The translations under genes and the position numbers were made by a program. From contig NC_081405.1 of the NCBI RefSeq assembly GCF_030272615.1, forward strand, positions 473,482,008 to 473,546,007: a DNA stretch of 64,000 bases, read 5' to 3'. The stretch is from Cryptomeria japonica (taxonomy: Eukaryota > Streptophyta > Pinopsida > Cupressales > Cupressaceae). Positions 12,238-24,080 of the stretch are shown in pieces (within the stretch, counting starts at the first letter, position 1; each line of letters starts with the position of its first letter). The notes under the pieces are model-generated. The model saw only the letters and a program-made list of their open reading frames with translations, did no database searches and was not told where the DNA came from.

Positions 12238-13090
12238 TCACCCAAATTGAAGAGATTTTTCAGTAGATGCCTCTGAAATCCACCAATCCTCTAAGTTCCT
12301 GAGCCTACAAAAAGGAGCCAAGTTGTCATTCATCATTGCACATCTAAACACTTCCCATGCCTCCTCTCCAAAATTTCTTATCCTCTCCCTCTCAACCTCC
12401 CTTTCCCTCTTCTCTCTTCTTACTATCTCTTTCTCACTATCCTCTGAATCCTCCTCGTTTCCTTCTTCAGACCCACCTGATTCACTACCTTCATTTGAAT
12501 CTGAGGAGAAATAATTTTCAGCGTTGAAGTATACTTTCAAGACACTCTCTTTAACCCCTTCATGCAACTACAAAATGGATTTTTCCACCACATCTCCATT
12601 AACTCCTTTCATGAATCCCTCCATTAGCTTGACACACCTTTCCCTTGAATCTAATATGTCCACCAGGGGAGCCAACATAGCCTCACATATAAACCCATTG
12701 CACTCGTGCCTATCTATGTTCAAAGAGACTTCCACCATGCCACAAATTGTATTATATATATATATTCTTCTGTGACAAAAAGGTCTCTGATCTGGACTTC
12801 CAGAAGCTCCTCACCATTCCAGCAACTGAGCCCTACAAAGTTCACCATATTCTATGCTCTCTCTTCAGCTTCTGCACTATAAAAAACTTGTATGCTCTCA
12901 TCCTCTCCAACTTGTTCTCTATATAAGACCGATGAACATCTAGAACATACCAAGAATCCAAGAAAAATCTCTACAACTCTCCATCCGAAGCTCTAAAAAT
13001 ATAATCCCAAATCTAAAGCACTCGATTACAATCTTCTTTGTGAGACGGGCTTAGAATGCCAACATATTTAGAACCATCTCTGTGTTGTCA
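12238..13090 (-). pseudogene. Decayed coding region with acidic-basic charged tract, unknown family
   Basis: On the minus strand one frame reads from about 13,075 down to a TGA at 12,238-12,240, roughly 280 codons. The upstream part includes KYVGILSPSHKEDCNRVL and RSYIENKLERMRAYKFF, then EAMLAPLVDILDSRERCVKL. The last 109 codons are uninterrupted: a serine-glutamate tract, a strongly charged KREREVERERIRNF helix-like stretch, then RCAMMNDNLAPFCRLRNL. Premature stops upstream are TAG or TGA only, including one TAG just before the 109-codon open part. Frame and composition make it more than chance, but no family is recognised. Introns cannot be excluded. Confidence 0.5.
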
Positions 13091-13322
13091 ACTCAACTTT
13101 GACAAGACGAACCAATAAATGCAACCTCATTTCTTTAAAATAGCTAAAAGCCACGCTGCTGGAAAGGACAAGCCATTTAAAATTTATGATCATTACAATA
13201 CTTAGGATATAATAATTAAATAAATAAAATATTTATTTATGTGAACATGACATTCTTAGCCGTCTACAATTGATAGTGTCTTTTGATATAAATTGGATCC
13301 TTGTTCCTTTTTCAGATCAAAG

Positions 13323-16096
13323 ATGTCACATACATTCAGAGCTATGTTCAAAGAAGCTATTGCTATTGCTTCACCTCTCTCTAAACCGGATGACACACCA
13401 AGAGTTGGCTACGTTGCCCGGTTGGTTGTGCCATATGACACCTGCTTGCATGTAAGTTCAATAGATTCAATCGATGAGACAACATGTACTTTTTCTTGGT
13501 TTTTTCATCCTTTGTAAGTCTTGTGATTGGGAGGTCGAATTTTTATACTCAAGAGGGAGCTAGGGCTTCAAATCTGAATCAGGCGCTAGTTGGGCATTCG
13601 ATTTTGAAGCCATTGAAAGGTGGTCTTGAAACTGACTGCACAACCATATCGATAATCATCTCTTGTTTGTATTGCAATTTATTTCTAGATGTGTGTGTTG
13701 TAATTACTGGAAGTAGGGCTTCATAAGGGAAAAAATACACTACTTTATGGAGTTAAAAGCATTGTTGATCTCTTTTTTATTATTCAACAGTAGCATGATA
13801 ATGTGTTTGTTGGTGGGGAAGATGAGACCATTGAGAATGTAGAGGAGTGCAAGAATATGGTTGAGGATTGCGGTGATAGTGAGAAAGAGGACATCCGTAG
13901 CCATTACGAGGCTACGACTGAGGACATCGAAGGGTAGGGTGTTGATGGTCATGAACAGGGACAACAAGGGGGAAGTATTGAAATGCACTATTTGTTATTA
14001 TATTCCGTATCATCTCTATAATACTTTATTCGAGCAAAATTGAACGTGATGTTTTGTTGTATACGGTATGTGTAGCAAAAGTCTAACCACAAAAGAGAAA
14101 AGGTTGATGGTAGGTTTTTCTACTTTTGTCTCTTCAGCGAATGTTCATATAATGGAGGTCGTAGATTTTGGGATATGGGGAGGTTGAACCTGCATAGATT
14201 GTCAGTGCACAACCTCCCATTATTGGAGGCTCTAAGACGTGGTCGTACACTGCACGCTACCAATAAATGCAGCCAGCACCGCATAGAGTTAGCATGAAGA
14301 TATGTGAATAAGAAGGTGGGTGATGTCGAGTACCATATGATAGTACTGTACAATATGCAAAAAAAGCATGCCATTGATCGGGTGTGCATAGATTATGGGA
14401 CAAAAATGTTTGATGAGCTTCCTGCCGAAGGGAAGGAAGAGATAAACGAAGCAATGCGGGTGTAAAATAGCAGTCCATTGAGGGAGGAGATATTGAAGAA
14501 GGTTTTACAGTTAATGGAAAGAAAGAAACTTGGAAGAGAGGTAATTCCTAGTGATTTTTTTATTTTATACTTCACTATAATTGATGTAATTTTCCAAATT
14601 ACGCATAATTGAGCTATCCTAGGCTGATGGAAGGTGGTTTGTAACAACAGAGGCGATATTGAAGTGAATATGGGATTGTATGCATTGCCTAGAACAAATG
14701 TGAGACTCAATGACAGTGCACCTTGTTTGCTGGGGAGGCAAAAGAAGATGAAAGTTGTCACAAAAAAAGATGACTTCAGTTGAGGTCAAATATTTGTCAT
14801 CAAAGGTGAATGTTTGTTCATATATGTGTTTGCATTGCATATTATTCTTTGTACTCCATAGGCTTCTACATTGATTGTTCCATCCCTGTGATGTTAGGCT
14901 GATGTTGACGGGGTTAGTGGAGGGAGCCCGTAGTTGTCCAGAGCTCTGGCTGACACTATATGTAGTGGGCCAGAAAAAGTATCTCACAAACCTCGGACGT
15001 CCATTAGGACAAAGCGGCAGAAGGAGACGATGAACAAAAAGTTCAGTGCACCCAGAGACGAGAAGAATGCAGGGCAGTCTCTTGATTTGGGACAAACGTT
15101 GGAGGATACAACCAAACATCAATAGGTAATACAAGAAGTTTTATGTAGCTAAATCAGTTGCAAGGATCTCTAATTTTTGAAAAATTTCGTGTTTTCGGAT
15201 TTTCGTGTTCTTGATGGGCAGTTTTGCAGCTAGTTTTCCCTCATATGGTTTAATTCTATAGTTGTGCTCATTTTGAATGTGCCCTCTTTTGCAACATACT
15301 GTCATAGAAGGAAACATTGATGGGAAGAAACTTTCCACAAGAAATGATAATGACTTTGCAACTGCTGACCACGATGGGGATGAAGGGGATAATGTGTGTC
15401 ACCCACCTATTTTGGTATTGTTATATTGTGTTGACATGAATTGATTTAGTTATGTTGATGGAAAACTATACAAAAATGTTATTTATGTTAGCACATGGAT
15501 ACATTACTCATGCAACCAACTGTGCAAGATGAGGAAAACTGTATCGATGAAGATGAGCACACTTTTGTTGTTGAAGATGAACTACACCTTCAACTCAATG
15601 GCAAAGTTTTTGGTAAAGGTATTGTTGATGGGTTTGGGAGGGGTGTGTGATGTCATGACAATCCCCTCCAACGAGGTTGTGCTAAAGTCTGAATCGTGGA
15701 TGTCTTTGATGGCAATGCCTCACTGCCTTATCCACATTCCTTCTCCGAGTCATTATCGGACTCCATTAAGTTGTGGGAGGTGTGGGATATCAAAGACCTC
15801 ATCTATGTGCCATCTATGGTAAGATTGCAAGGTCCTTTCCTTTTTTCTCTCATGCGTCCATTTAACTTTTTCAAATGCAACAATATTGGTAGCAGTCATT
15901 TGATGTCTCTTTTTATGTGGTAGGTTATAATTGTCGAAACTCTTGAGCCAGAAAATCAAGATATTAAATGCAATCCTATGATCAAACAGACAAGTGTGAA
16001 GCTACAAACACTTGGCATCACACCTCCCGAGTTACATAAGAACCCGAAGAAGTGTCAAGTCTTCTACTCTGGTGTCAACTCTGTTGCGCAAAATAG
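13323..16096 (+). pseudogene. Decayed multi-exon gene, tentatively with a DUF8039-like segment
   Basis: Several coding-like blocks are bounded by GT/AG signals: 13,323-13,451 (donor GTAAGT); an acidic block at about 13,790-13,990; about 14,140-14,540 (donor GTAATT); about 14,899-15,125; about 15,308-15,414; 15,492-15,818 (donor GTAAGA); and 15,924-16,096. The last intron (15,819-15,923) joins two blocks in the same phase. The 15.5-15.8 kb block has a G-K-V-F-G-K-G start and VFDGNASLPYPH, which resembles DUF8039 found in plant transposon-linked proteins; that match is from memory of the pattern only. In-frame stops at about 14,309, 14,463, 15,648 and 15,691 show decay. It could be a relic of a DNA-transposon-associated gene. 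Confidence 0.42.
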
Positions 16097-17540
16097 GTAG
16101 AGGAGGTGATAAATATATTTTTGATGTGTCTATCCCCCTTATGAGACTCAAAATAGAAGTTTGAAAGCTCAGACAGTAGACATTAATAATTATAGCCAAA
16201 TACTCTAGTGGAAGAATACTCTTCATAAACCATTTGCAAGGAGGCAGTTGGTCTGACAAGTGATGAAGTTGATGAAAAGGGTGTGCCTCCTGTTACCGCG
16301 AGGAGTGGGGGGCTAAAAAAATTATTAATTAGTTGTTGTTTGCCTTCATAAGAGGCTTGTTCTGCTATAAAAATTTTCTAGATTATATGGTTGGCTTCTC
16401 TTCAATAAGATGTCAAAAATGATGTAGACTATTTGCCAAAAAATAAAAAGATATTTTGAATTGATATGGGAATGTTATATTTCAATGAATCTCATGTTTA
16501 TTGTATCATGTATGGTTATTCTATGTAAATCGCATTGAAGTTAATTTTAAAAAATTGAATGGTTATTTTCAACATAACAAATTGATTTCATTCAAACATA
16601 TTCAACAGTAATTTTGAATAAATTAGATTGAGTTCTTTTGAACACCTTAACTGGTTTTCCGTATGCTTATTTTCAATAAAACATATTGTTTTGATTTGGA
16701 CATTTTCAATTTTTGTTAAAAAGAAATATGATAGATCACATTTACACATCTTCACTAGTTATAAATCTGATTGAGTTCATTTGAACACCTTGAATGGTTA
16801 CAATATTCAATTCATCAGATTGAGTTGATTTATACATTTTGAATGTTTTATCGTATTCAGGGAATTTAAACATCTTTCATGGTTATTTTTACTATCTTTT
16901 TATATTACATTATCATCCACACATAATGATCATCTGACACACACGTTGACACCAAACCCTCTCAACATTTCTCTTTCTCTGACTGAGAGACAAAACATCA
17001 AATCTCTTCAAACCCACGTGCAATCTGTTTGTAACACCCCTCCAATTTTAAGATAATGATAGAACACAACATAATATAGGTTTGTGCCCATTGGTGGGAT
17101 TATTAGCCCAAAAACATGAAAGATACATATTTTAAATGTTGTTGTTTACCCTAGATCAAGGTTTTAACAGTTTTGACAAAAATTGTTCGATCTCCTTCAA
17201 TTTAAAACCAAATCACAGGAAACGAATAGAAAATGGTAGAGAACTCTTCAATGTATCATTCCAAATTGATTTGCACAGTAAAAGAATGAGGAATCAATGT
17301 GATTTGAAGGCTGAGATCAGACTGTTACGAGGGAACAAGAAGGAAAGTGCATAAATGTTTGTGTTTTCTATTGATTTCTCTTCAATACATTAAAAATCTT
17401 TCAAAAAATCTTCATGGTCGACCATTCAAGGCCTATTTAAGCATTTTGATGACAAGTATAGCTTCCCTTAACCACTTTTCAAACCAAATGTATGTCGAAG
17501 ACCAAAATTGACAACTTTTGACAATTTTCACATGACAACT
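16097..17540. other. Intergenic with diverged AT-rich tandem repeats
   Basis: From about 16,530 to 16,900 a unit containing TTGAGTTCATTTGAACACCTT and TTATTTTCAATAAA recurs in diverged form. At 17,030 the words TGTAACACCCC resemble the 5' tip of a plant Ty3/gypsy LTR, but I found no partner end or target duplication. A 73-codon frame at 17,136-17,354 is not supported as a gene. Confidence 0.5.
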
Positions 17541-17544
17541 TTGA

Positions 17545-17765
17545 GACATAATTGACATGTCATGTTATTGATCCATCATGTTATTGAATCGTCGTGTTAT
17601 TGACTCGTCAAGTTATTGACATGTCATATTATTAACTCATTATGTTATTGATGCATTGAGTTATTGACACATCATGTTATTAACCCTTCATGTTATTGAC
17701 TCATCATGTTATTGACACGTCATGTTATTGATCCATCATGTTATTGACTCGTCATGTTATTGGGG
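17545..17765 (+). repeat. 16-bp minisatellite, outer block
   Basis: About 13 units of CATGTTATTGACNCRT with variants (ACTCGT, ACACGT, ATCCAT in the variable part). The same unit makes up the larger block at 18,755-19,405, and here it sits just outside one arm of the inverted repeat. Confidence 0.9.
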
Positions 17766-17857
17766 TCAATATTTACTTCTCCACCAGAGTGGCATTTCTT
17801 AGTTTTTCTTTAAGCCAAAAAGACTTAAACTCTAGGGAATTCACAGAATTCTCATCT

Positions 17858-18650
17858 CTTCTTTTTTAAGTCATGTCAATCACCATGTGAGGCAATAAAG
17901 GCTCTGAAATCACCATGTTCCCTTATCCCAGGAGTCACTTTTCATCTTTTCTCATTGCTCTTGGATAACTTTTCATCATTTCTGGCTTTGCTTCTTATCC
18001 TGGGCCCCTCTTCTCTATCTATCGCATCCTTTTGGGATAATAATTATTTTGGAAATTATTGTTCTTTTATCCCAGAGCATTTCTTTCATCTTTGTCACTT
18101 ATACTTACTAAACACTATGCCCTTCATCCCCCGAGATAACTCTCACCTTGTCTTTCTTCATTATTTTTACCCCGAAGCCTCAAATGATGCTCCTCTTAGC
18201 CCCCAAAGATAAGATTTTCTTTGTATTTCCTTCACGGCCTTCCGAGATAAGGCTTTCTCTATTTATTATTCCTTTTCCTTATCCCAAACGTCAACATATC
18301 AAAGCTAACTCTATGTATATTTTCTTCCTCTGGGATAATTTCCGCTTAGACTTCCTTTTTATCATTATCTTGGGATCATTTATAATACTTTGCTACCTGA
18401 TCCAAGGTATTTTCCTTCGTGCCAATGGCTTTATATTTTTATCCTGATCTCTTCTTTCCCTTTTCTTTGAACCCCATGGGATAATCATTTCCTTTATATT
18501 TTCTTATCCCAGAGCATAGTCTTTGACTTTGAAAAGCCGCTCGAGGCAAGGAAAGCATTCCTCGTTCCTTTGTAAAATTATCCTGGGGCCTTTGGGGACT
18601 AGCTAGAGACTTCCCCGGGGTAACTTTCCTTCTTCATGATCCCTCAATAA
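17858..18650 (+). repeat. Inverted-repeat arm 1
   Basis: This block matches the reverse complement of 19,555-20,415. Outer end: GTCATGTCAATCACCATGTG here against GTCATGTCAATCACCACGTG in the complement of arm 2. Inner end: CTTTATATTTTCTTATCCCA at about 18,493 is found exactly in the complement of arm 2. Both arms are built from many TTATCCCAG or CCGAGATAA words at roughly 40-70 bp intervals. Open frames here are T-rich and not coding. Confidence 0.75.
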
Positions 18651-18754
18651 GATTTATCCTAGACAACCTTTGGATGTCGTTCTTTGCTCCTCGAGATAAC
18701 TTTTCCTTCTCTGCTCCACTATTGTCTTATCCTGGGCAACATACTGGAGATCAT

Positions 18755-19405
18755 TATGACATGTCATGTTATTGACTCGTCGAGTTATTCACATGTAATA
18801 TTATTGTCCCATCATGTTATTGACCCATCATTTTATTGCCACATCATATTATTGACTTGTCGAGTTATTGACATGTCATGTTATTATCACATCATGTTAT
18901 TGACTCGTCATGTTATTGACACGTCATGTTATTGACTCATCATGTTATTGAATCATCATGTTATTGACTCGTCATGTTACTGACTCGTCAAGTTATTGAC
19001 ATGTCATGTTATTGACCCATCATGTTATTGACTCATCATGTTATTGACTCATTGAGTTATTAACACGTCATGTTATTGACTCGTTATTGACTTGTCAAGT
19101 TATTGACACATCATGTTACTGACCCGTCATGTTATTGACTCATCATGTTATTGACATGTCATGTTATTGACCCACCATGTTATTGACTCGTCATGTTATT
19201 GACTCGTCATGTTATTGACTCGTCATGTTATTGACTCGTCATGTTATTGACTCGTCATGTTATTGACTCGTCATGTTATTGACTCGTCATGTTATTGACT
19301 CGTCATGTTATTGACTTGTCGAGTTATTGACACGTTATTTTATTGACACCATTTGTTATGACTCATCATGTTATTGACACCATTTGTTATTGACTCATCA
19401 TGTAT
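18755..19405 (+). repeat. 16-bp minisatellite, inner block in the loop of the inverted repeat
   Basis: About 40 units of CATGTTATTGACNCRT. From about 19,180 to 19,310 some eight consecutive units read exactly TCATGTTATTGACTCG, so this part was homogenised or expanded recently; units at the edges are more diverged. It fills most of the loop between the two arms. Confidence 0.93.
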
Positions 19406-19554
19406 CATTATGATCGCCATAGGATAAGAGTTTTCTCTTTGTTTTACTCTGGTTTCTTATCTCGGGCCCCATTTCTTTAACACTTCTAGTCCCCCAAGAT
19501 AAGCAATGCACATATGCTTATCTCATTTCTTTCCCCGAAGAGTCGAACTTCCTA

Positions 19555-20415
19555 AGAGCCAAGTCACCAACTAAAAATTGCCATGGGGAGATTTCAAGTT
19601 GGTTCTGAAAGGCCTCGAAATACTAAGAGATGTGGAGTGCCTTCCTTGCCCTGGGTGAATTTTCAAGGTTAAAGACTGTGCCCTGGGATAAGAAAATATA
19701 AAGGGAAAAGGTTATCCCAGAAGGTTCCAGAGGAAAAGAAAGTGAGGCCTGGGGTAAAAAATGTAAAGTGAGAGGCAAAGAGAATTTTATCCCAGAGCGG
19801 TTAGCAAAACATTTCTGGTGGACTTGAGATAATAATATAAAGGAAAAATAAGAAAAAGTTACCCCAGAGGGAGAGAGAATACATAGAGCCAAACTTTGGA
19901 TTTCAATGAGAATATGCATATGGTAATCGAGGCTCCAAGATAAGAGAGTTAGTAAATAAGCAGTAAAAATTTTATCATGAAGGGTAGCATAGATCAAAGA
20001 AAGATGGCCCAGGATAAAGAAGTGAAGAGAAATACAAAAGAAGGCTTATCTTGGGGGGGCAAAGAAAGGCATCCTGAGAAGCTCTGGGATAAAAATAACA
20101 AATGAAAGCGAAGTGAAAAGTTATCCCGGGAGGCACAAGGTGTAGTGGTGACTAGATTTTGGGTTTCAATGAGAATAAATAAAAGAAAGACAAAGCTCTG
20201 CTCCGAGATAAGAAAAGAATAAAAATCAATGTAATTTTTTTCCCAAAGAGATGTGAAAGACAAAGAGAAGAGCCCCAGGATTAAAAAACAAAGTCAGAGA
20301 TAGTGAAATTTTATACCGGAGCAGTGAGTAAAGTTGCAAAAGAATGCGTGAGATAAGTAAACATGACGATTTCAAGGCTTTTATTACCCCACGTGGTGAT
20401 TGACATGACATTCAG
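19555..20415 (-). repeat. Inverted-repeat arm 2
   Basis: Reverse complement of arm 1 at reduced identity; the GGGATAA and CTGGGATAAG words mirror the TTATCCC words of arm 1. The outer end at 20,395-20,415 (CACGTGGTGATTGACATGAC) pairs with 17,868-17,890. Together the arms and loop could fold into a structure of about 2.5 kb. The segment 19,410-19,540 is in the arm 1 orientation, so the inner boundary is not clean. Confidence 0.72.
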
Positions 20416-20559
20416 GTGGCATAAGAGGATGGTGGAAGCTCAGTGGTCTAGAGGGAGTCAAGGGATGATCGTGGTCGTTTGATTGATCATCAATGGTGGA
20501 AATTCATACTTCTGAGCTAATGACCACTTTGCTTCGCATAGAGGAATCAAATGGCATTG

Positions 20560-20796
20560 CAATAAAAGAAAGAACTCTTTCACATTCATCTTTGTGAAGC
20601 ATTCAGGCAATTAGAGAGAATTTGCAGAGCGAGTAGAGGGAGAATTCAACCAGTTCAAAGGAGTCCAATCACGAGCAACAAACCAGTAAGTGCAATTCAA
20701 TCTTTTTTTCTATGTGTTTTTAGTTGAAGTACTCGTAGCAATTGCAAGTGTTTTCAGGGCCCTAGGTTTAATTTTCTTCTCTCTAAAAGTTTAGTC
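20560..20796 (+). promoter_or_regulatory. Probable 5' leader of locus A with a small intron
   Basis: Purine-rich leader sequence ends at GTAAGT (20,686), followed by a T-rich stretch and TTTTCAG ending at 20,757. This gives a 72-bp GT-AG intron-like segment just upstream of the ATG at 20,797. No TATA box could be assigned with confidence. The interpretation as an untranslated leader is inference. Confidence 0.4.
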
Positions 20797-23789
20797 ATGG
20801 CCTCCCCAATTGAGAAAGTTACTGGCCCCATTACTAAGAAACCCAAGAAAGTTGAAGCTAGTTCTAGTGACCCAAAAATTACCCCACTCATTCCTATAAG
20901 CATGGTTGCCCTGTTGCAAGAGTTGCAAGATACCCTCGTTGTATAATCAAACCTTGAGCCCAACCCTGAAGTAGCTCCTGCCCAAACTGAGAAGGGTGAG
21001 GCAGGTACTCCCCCAAACCAAGCCAAAAGGAAGATAGGTTTGAGGAAGGTGATAATTGAGGTTTTAGAGGGATTAGAGGAGGAAACACCAAAGAAAAAGG
21101 ATGTAAATAAGAAGATCCCTCACAAAAATAAGGAAGAATCTACCTCCATTGTAGAGGAAACCCTGGCCCCAAAGACAAGAAAGTCAACTCCCAAGAAGAG
21201 AAAATCAAATAAATATGGTGAGGCAAAGAATTCCATAGAGGAAGCACCCGTACAACAGACCCCTCCAGTGACTGAGAAGGAGGAAGTTATAGAGAATCCA
21301 ACTAAGGTGGTAGAGAAGGCAAAATAAACAGCAAAGAGAAAGGAGGTGAAGAAGAAGACCCCTCCCAAAAAGAAGGCTTGACTCTACCTCCGTTGTAGAA
21401 GAAACCCCATAGTCCCATGAAGAAATAGTTTCCTTAGCTGAGCCTCCCAAAACAACTACTGAGGTTGAGAGGGATATTGTGATAAGATTAGAGGAATTAG
21501 CCCAGAAGGAAATCAGAGCAACCTGGCTCCTAAGCCAATATTTGTTGGAGTTGTTCCCTGGCTCAAGCATATTAGAGTCAACAAAGATAAGATGGGGAGA
21601 CAAGGTGGCTGGGTACAAAGATACCATCACAGGGCATAGGGGGTGGGATGTTTTTCATGCCTTCTACGGAAATAGAGACCAACCAAGCCCAATCTGCAAC
21701 CCATGGAAGCTAAACATAGGGAAGCTAGTGGTCCCAAATGTGTTTGTGGAGCCAATGATGATTAGGGAATTGGCTAAGAAGTTTGACACCCCAAGCCTCA
21801 CTATTAGAAACCTTTGGGGGTAGTTTTTTTTGGAAATATCTCAGAAAGCTATCACAAAATGTTTTGGGTTGGATGGGAGAGCCATCAAGGGGATCAATAA
21901 GAATGCCTTGTTGAAAATGTATGAAAAGAACAAGGGAAGGATAAAAAGAGAATATCTTCCAATGTTTTTAAGAAAGCTCTCCAAGTTCACTCCTAGCTAC
22001 ATTTTTCCATCTAAGACAGTGTAATGCCCTACCCTAGTCGGCCTTGTAAAACCCATTTGACCTTGGTTAACTTCCTACGTGGCATTCTTGAAGGGTGGAA
22101 TTACCATTATGTAAGGTTGTAGATTAGACTATATGAATATTGTGCGTACCTATTATTGTTCTTTTGCATCGATTCTTGTGTAAATGTAATTGTTCCCTAA
22201 TCCTTGTTATAAATCTCGAGCTAACGCCTTCATTTAATATGTATATATATGTATGCTTGCGTGACTCATGGGTGCAGGAGATTGCAAGTACTATACCACC
22301 TAGGTGCGAGGTTCATCTCCATTGGGATTCGCAGGGTTGAGTATACCTCCTTCATCCTTAGGATTTGGATTAGGTGGTCATAAAACTCTCATCTTGCCTT
22401 AGCCATGATCAAGTGAGCGTCGTGTGTGGTCCATAGGGTTCCTTTGTCGTTTGGGTTGCATGTCGTGTGATTGGTGGATTTTCTTGGTTTGCGTTCCTTG
22501 CATGTGGTAAATAGAATATGTTATCCTAAGTATTTCATTCCAATTAATGTGTGGATGTATGCATTAGTAATTGAGAAATTTTAAAATAAATAGTTTTCTT
22601 TTATATGACTAATCGTTAATTTAAGAGATCACTTTATTTATATTTGTAGCAAGCTTAAGTATGTAATTTGAATTAATGTGTTCATTTACGCATTAGTAGT
22701 TGAGAAATCAAAATAAATAGGTTTCTTTTAGGTGATTAATCATTAATTAAAAGGATCGCTTTATTTATGTTGTAGCGAATTTAATTTAATGGTTAGTTTT
22801 AAATAATGAATTTAATTAGTTTATGCATTTTTTTTATAAAAAAAAAAGAGGAAATATTTAAAGTTACTTGAAATATAATTAATTTAACGACTTTTGCATT
22901 TTGGAAGAAAGGGTGAATTTTATTATTTAAAGAAAATCATTTTTAATTTGTAAAGTTTGATATAGTGTAAAAGATTGATTTTGGAAATTAATTTAATTTA
23001 AATACTTTACCCTTGTCAATAGTTCGAAATATAAATGTTGGCTTAATTAATATTGAGAAATTAAAATTAAGATTCAATAAGAGAGAAGTATATTAATTAG
23101 AAAATCAAGTTAAAATAATTTAATAGTTGAAAAGAATTATTATTTCTTTTTATTTTAAAAAGGGCTTAAATTTCGAAATTAGAAATTAGGTCAAAATTGG
23201 TTCCCATTTAAATTAGGTTGAAAAATATTTTTGGGGGTTGAATTTTTGGAAAAGAAAAATATTGGGATGGAGATTTGGGGATTTTGGAAAAGGATGGATT
23301 GCTACAGCTGCAGGATTTGGGGGCTCTTCTTCGAATCTTACCAATAATGCTAAAGAGGTAGGATCCCAGTTTTCCCTTTTGTTTCTTTGCTAAATCAAAA
23401 AAAAAAAAAAAATGGTATTTGGTTGTTCTTCATGAAATGCTTGTTTTAAAATATCCATGAATGCTCTTAAGATTTAAGTTTTTAGTTTGAGAATATTGAT
23501 TTGTTTTGGGTCAAGATTGTTTAACAAAAAAATAGATACATGAGATTTTATCCATATGTGTATTGGGGAATCATGATCTTGTTGAGAAAATTTTCCCCAT
23601 TTCATTTTTTAAACATTCTGGAAAAAAAGAAAAAAATGACTGTGGCTATGAATGAGATTTGGGTTTTTTTTTTTAAGGTTGGAGTTTATTTTAGTTTTTT
23701 TTATTTTAAATAAAATCTAAGGTTTTTATTTTGTAAAGAAAAGAGAAAACAAAATAGAAAAAAAAAAATTATATATTTTGGGTTAGGGT

Positions 23790-24080
23790 TTGATGGCGGA
23801 GGAGCCGAAGCTCAGCTCGCACCGCCACCCCCTTCCCCGCCTTCCCCGCAGGTACGCAGCGACCTGCGCTCGCAGCGGCCATAGGGACCTGTGTTCGCAA
23901 GGGGCCGCAGGGGCCTGCGCCTGCAACTGCTGTAGGGACCTGCACCCGCAAGGGGCCTGCGCCCCCAAGGAGCTGTGTCATGGTGGCCGCAGGGAGCTGC
24001 GCCCGCAGTGAGCGGTGCCGTGGTGGTCACAGGAGGGAGCTGCAGCCCTCTCCCATGAAGGGAGGTGGGTCCCGTAGTGA
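23790..24080. promoter_or_regulatory. GC-rich island in the solo LTR, possible promoter/leader
   Basis: In otherwise AT-rich DNA this segment is strongly GC-rich and has repeated GGGACCTG(C/T)(A/G)CCCGCAAGGGG-like words. It is preceded by TTATATATTTT (about 23,769) and GGTTAGGGTTT (about 23,781). An LTR promoter with a GC-rich transcribed leader is a reasonable inference. Short open frames on both strands here are by-products of high GC. Confidence 0.4.

Noticed and set aside
17030-17040. TGTAACACCCC as the 5' tip of a Ty3/gypsy LTR
   Set aside because: No matching GGGGTGTTACA end was found downstream, and the nearest similar end (27,519) has no shared flanking 5-mer.
17955-18447. Two overlapping open frames in the inverted-repeat arm
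   Set aside because: They arise from repeated TTATCCC/TTTCTT words; the arm 2 copy does not preserve the frame.
23769-24030. Several overlapping open frames on both strands around 23.8-24.0 kb
   Set aside because: High GC removes stop codons; frames on both strands are open at once and the text is Ala/Gly/Arg-rich repeats.
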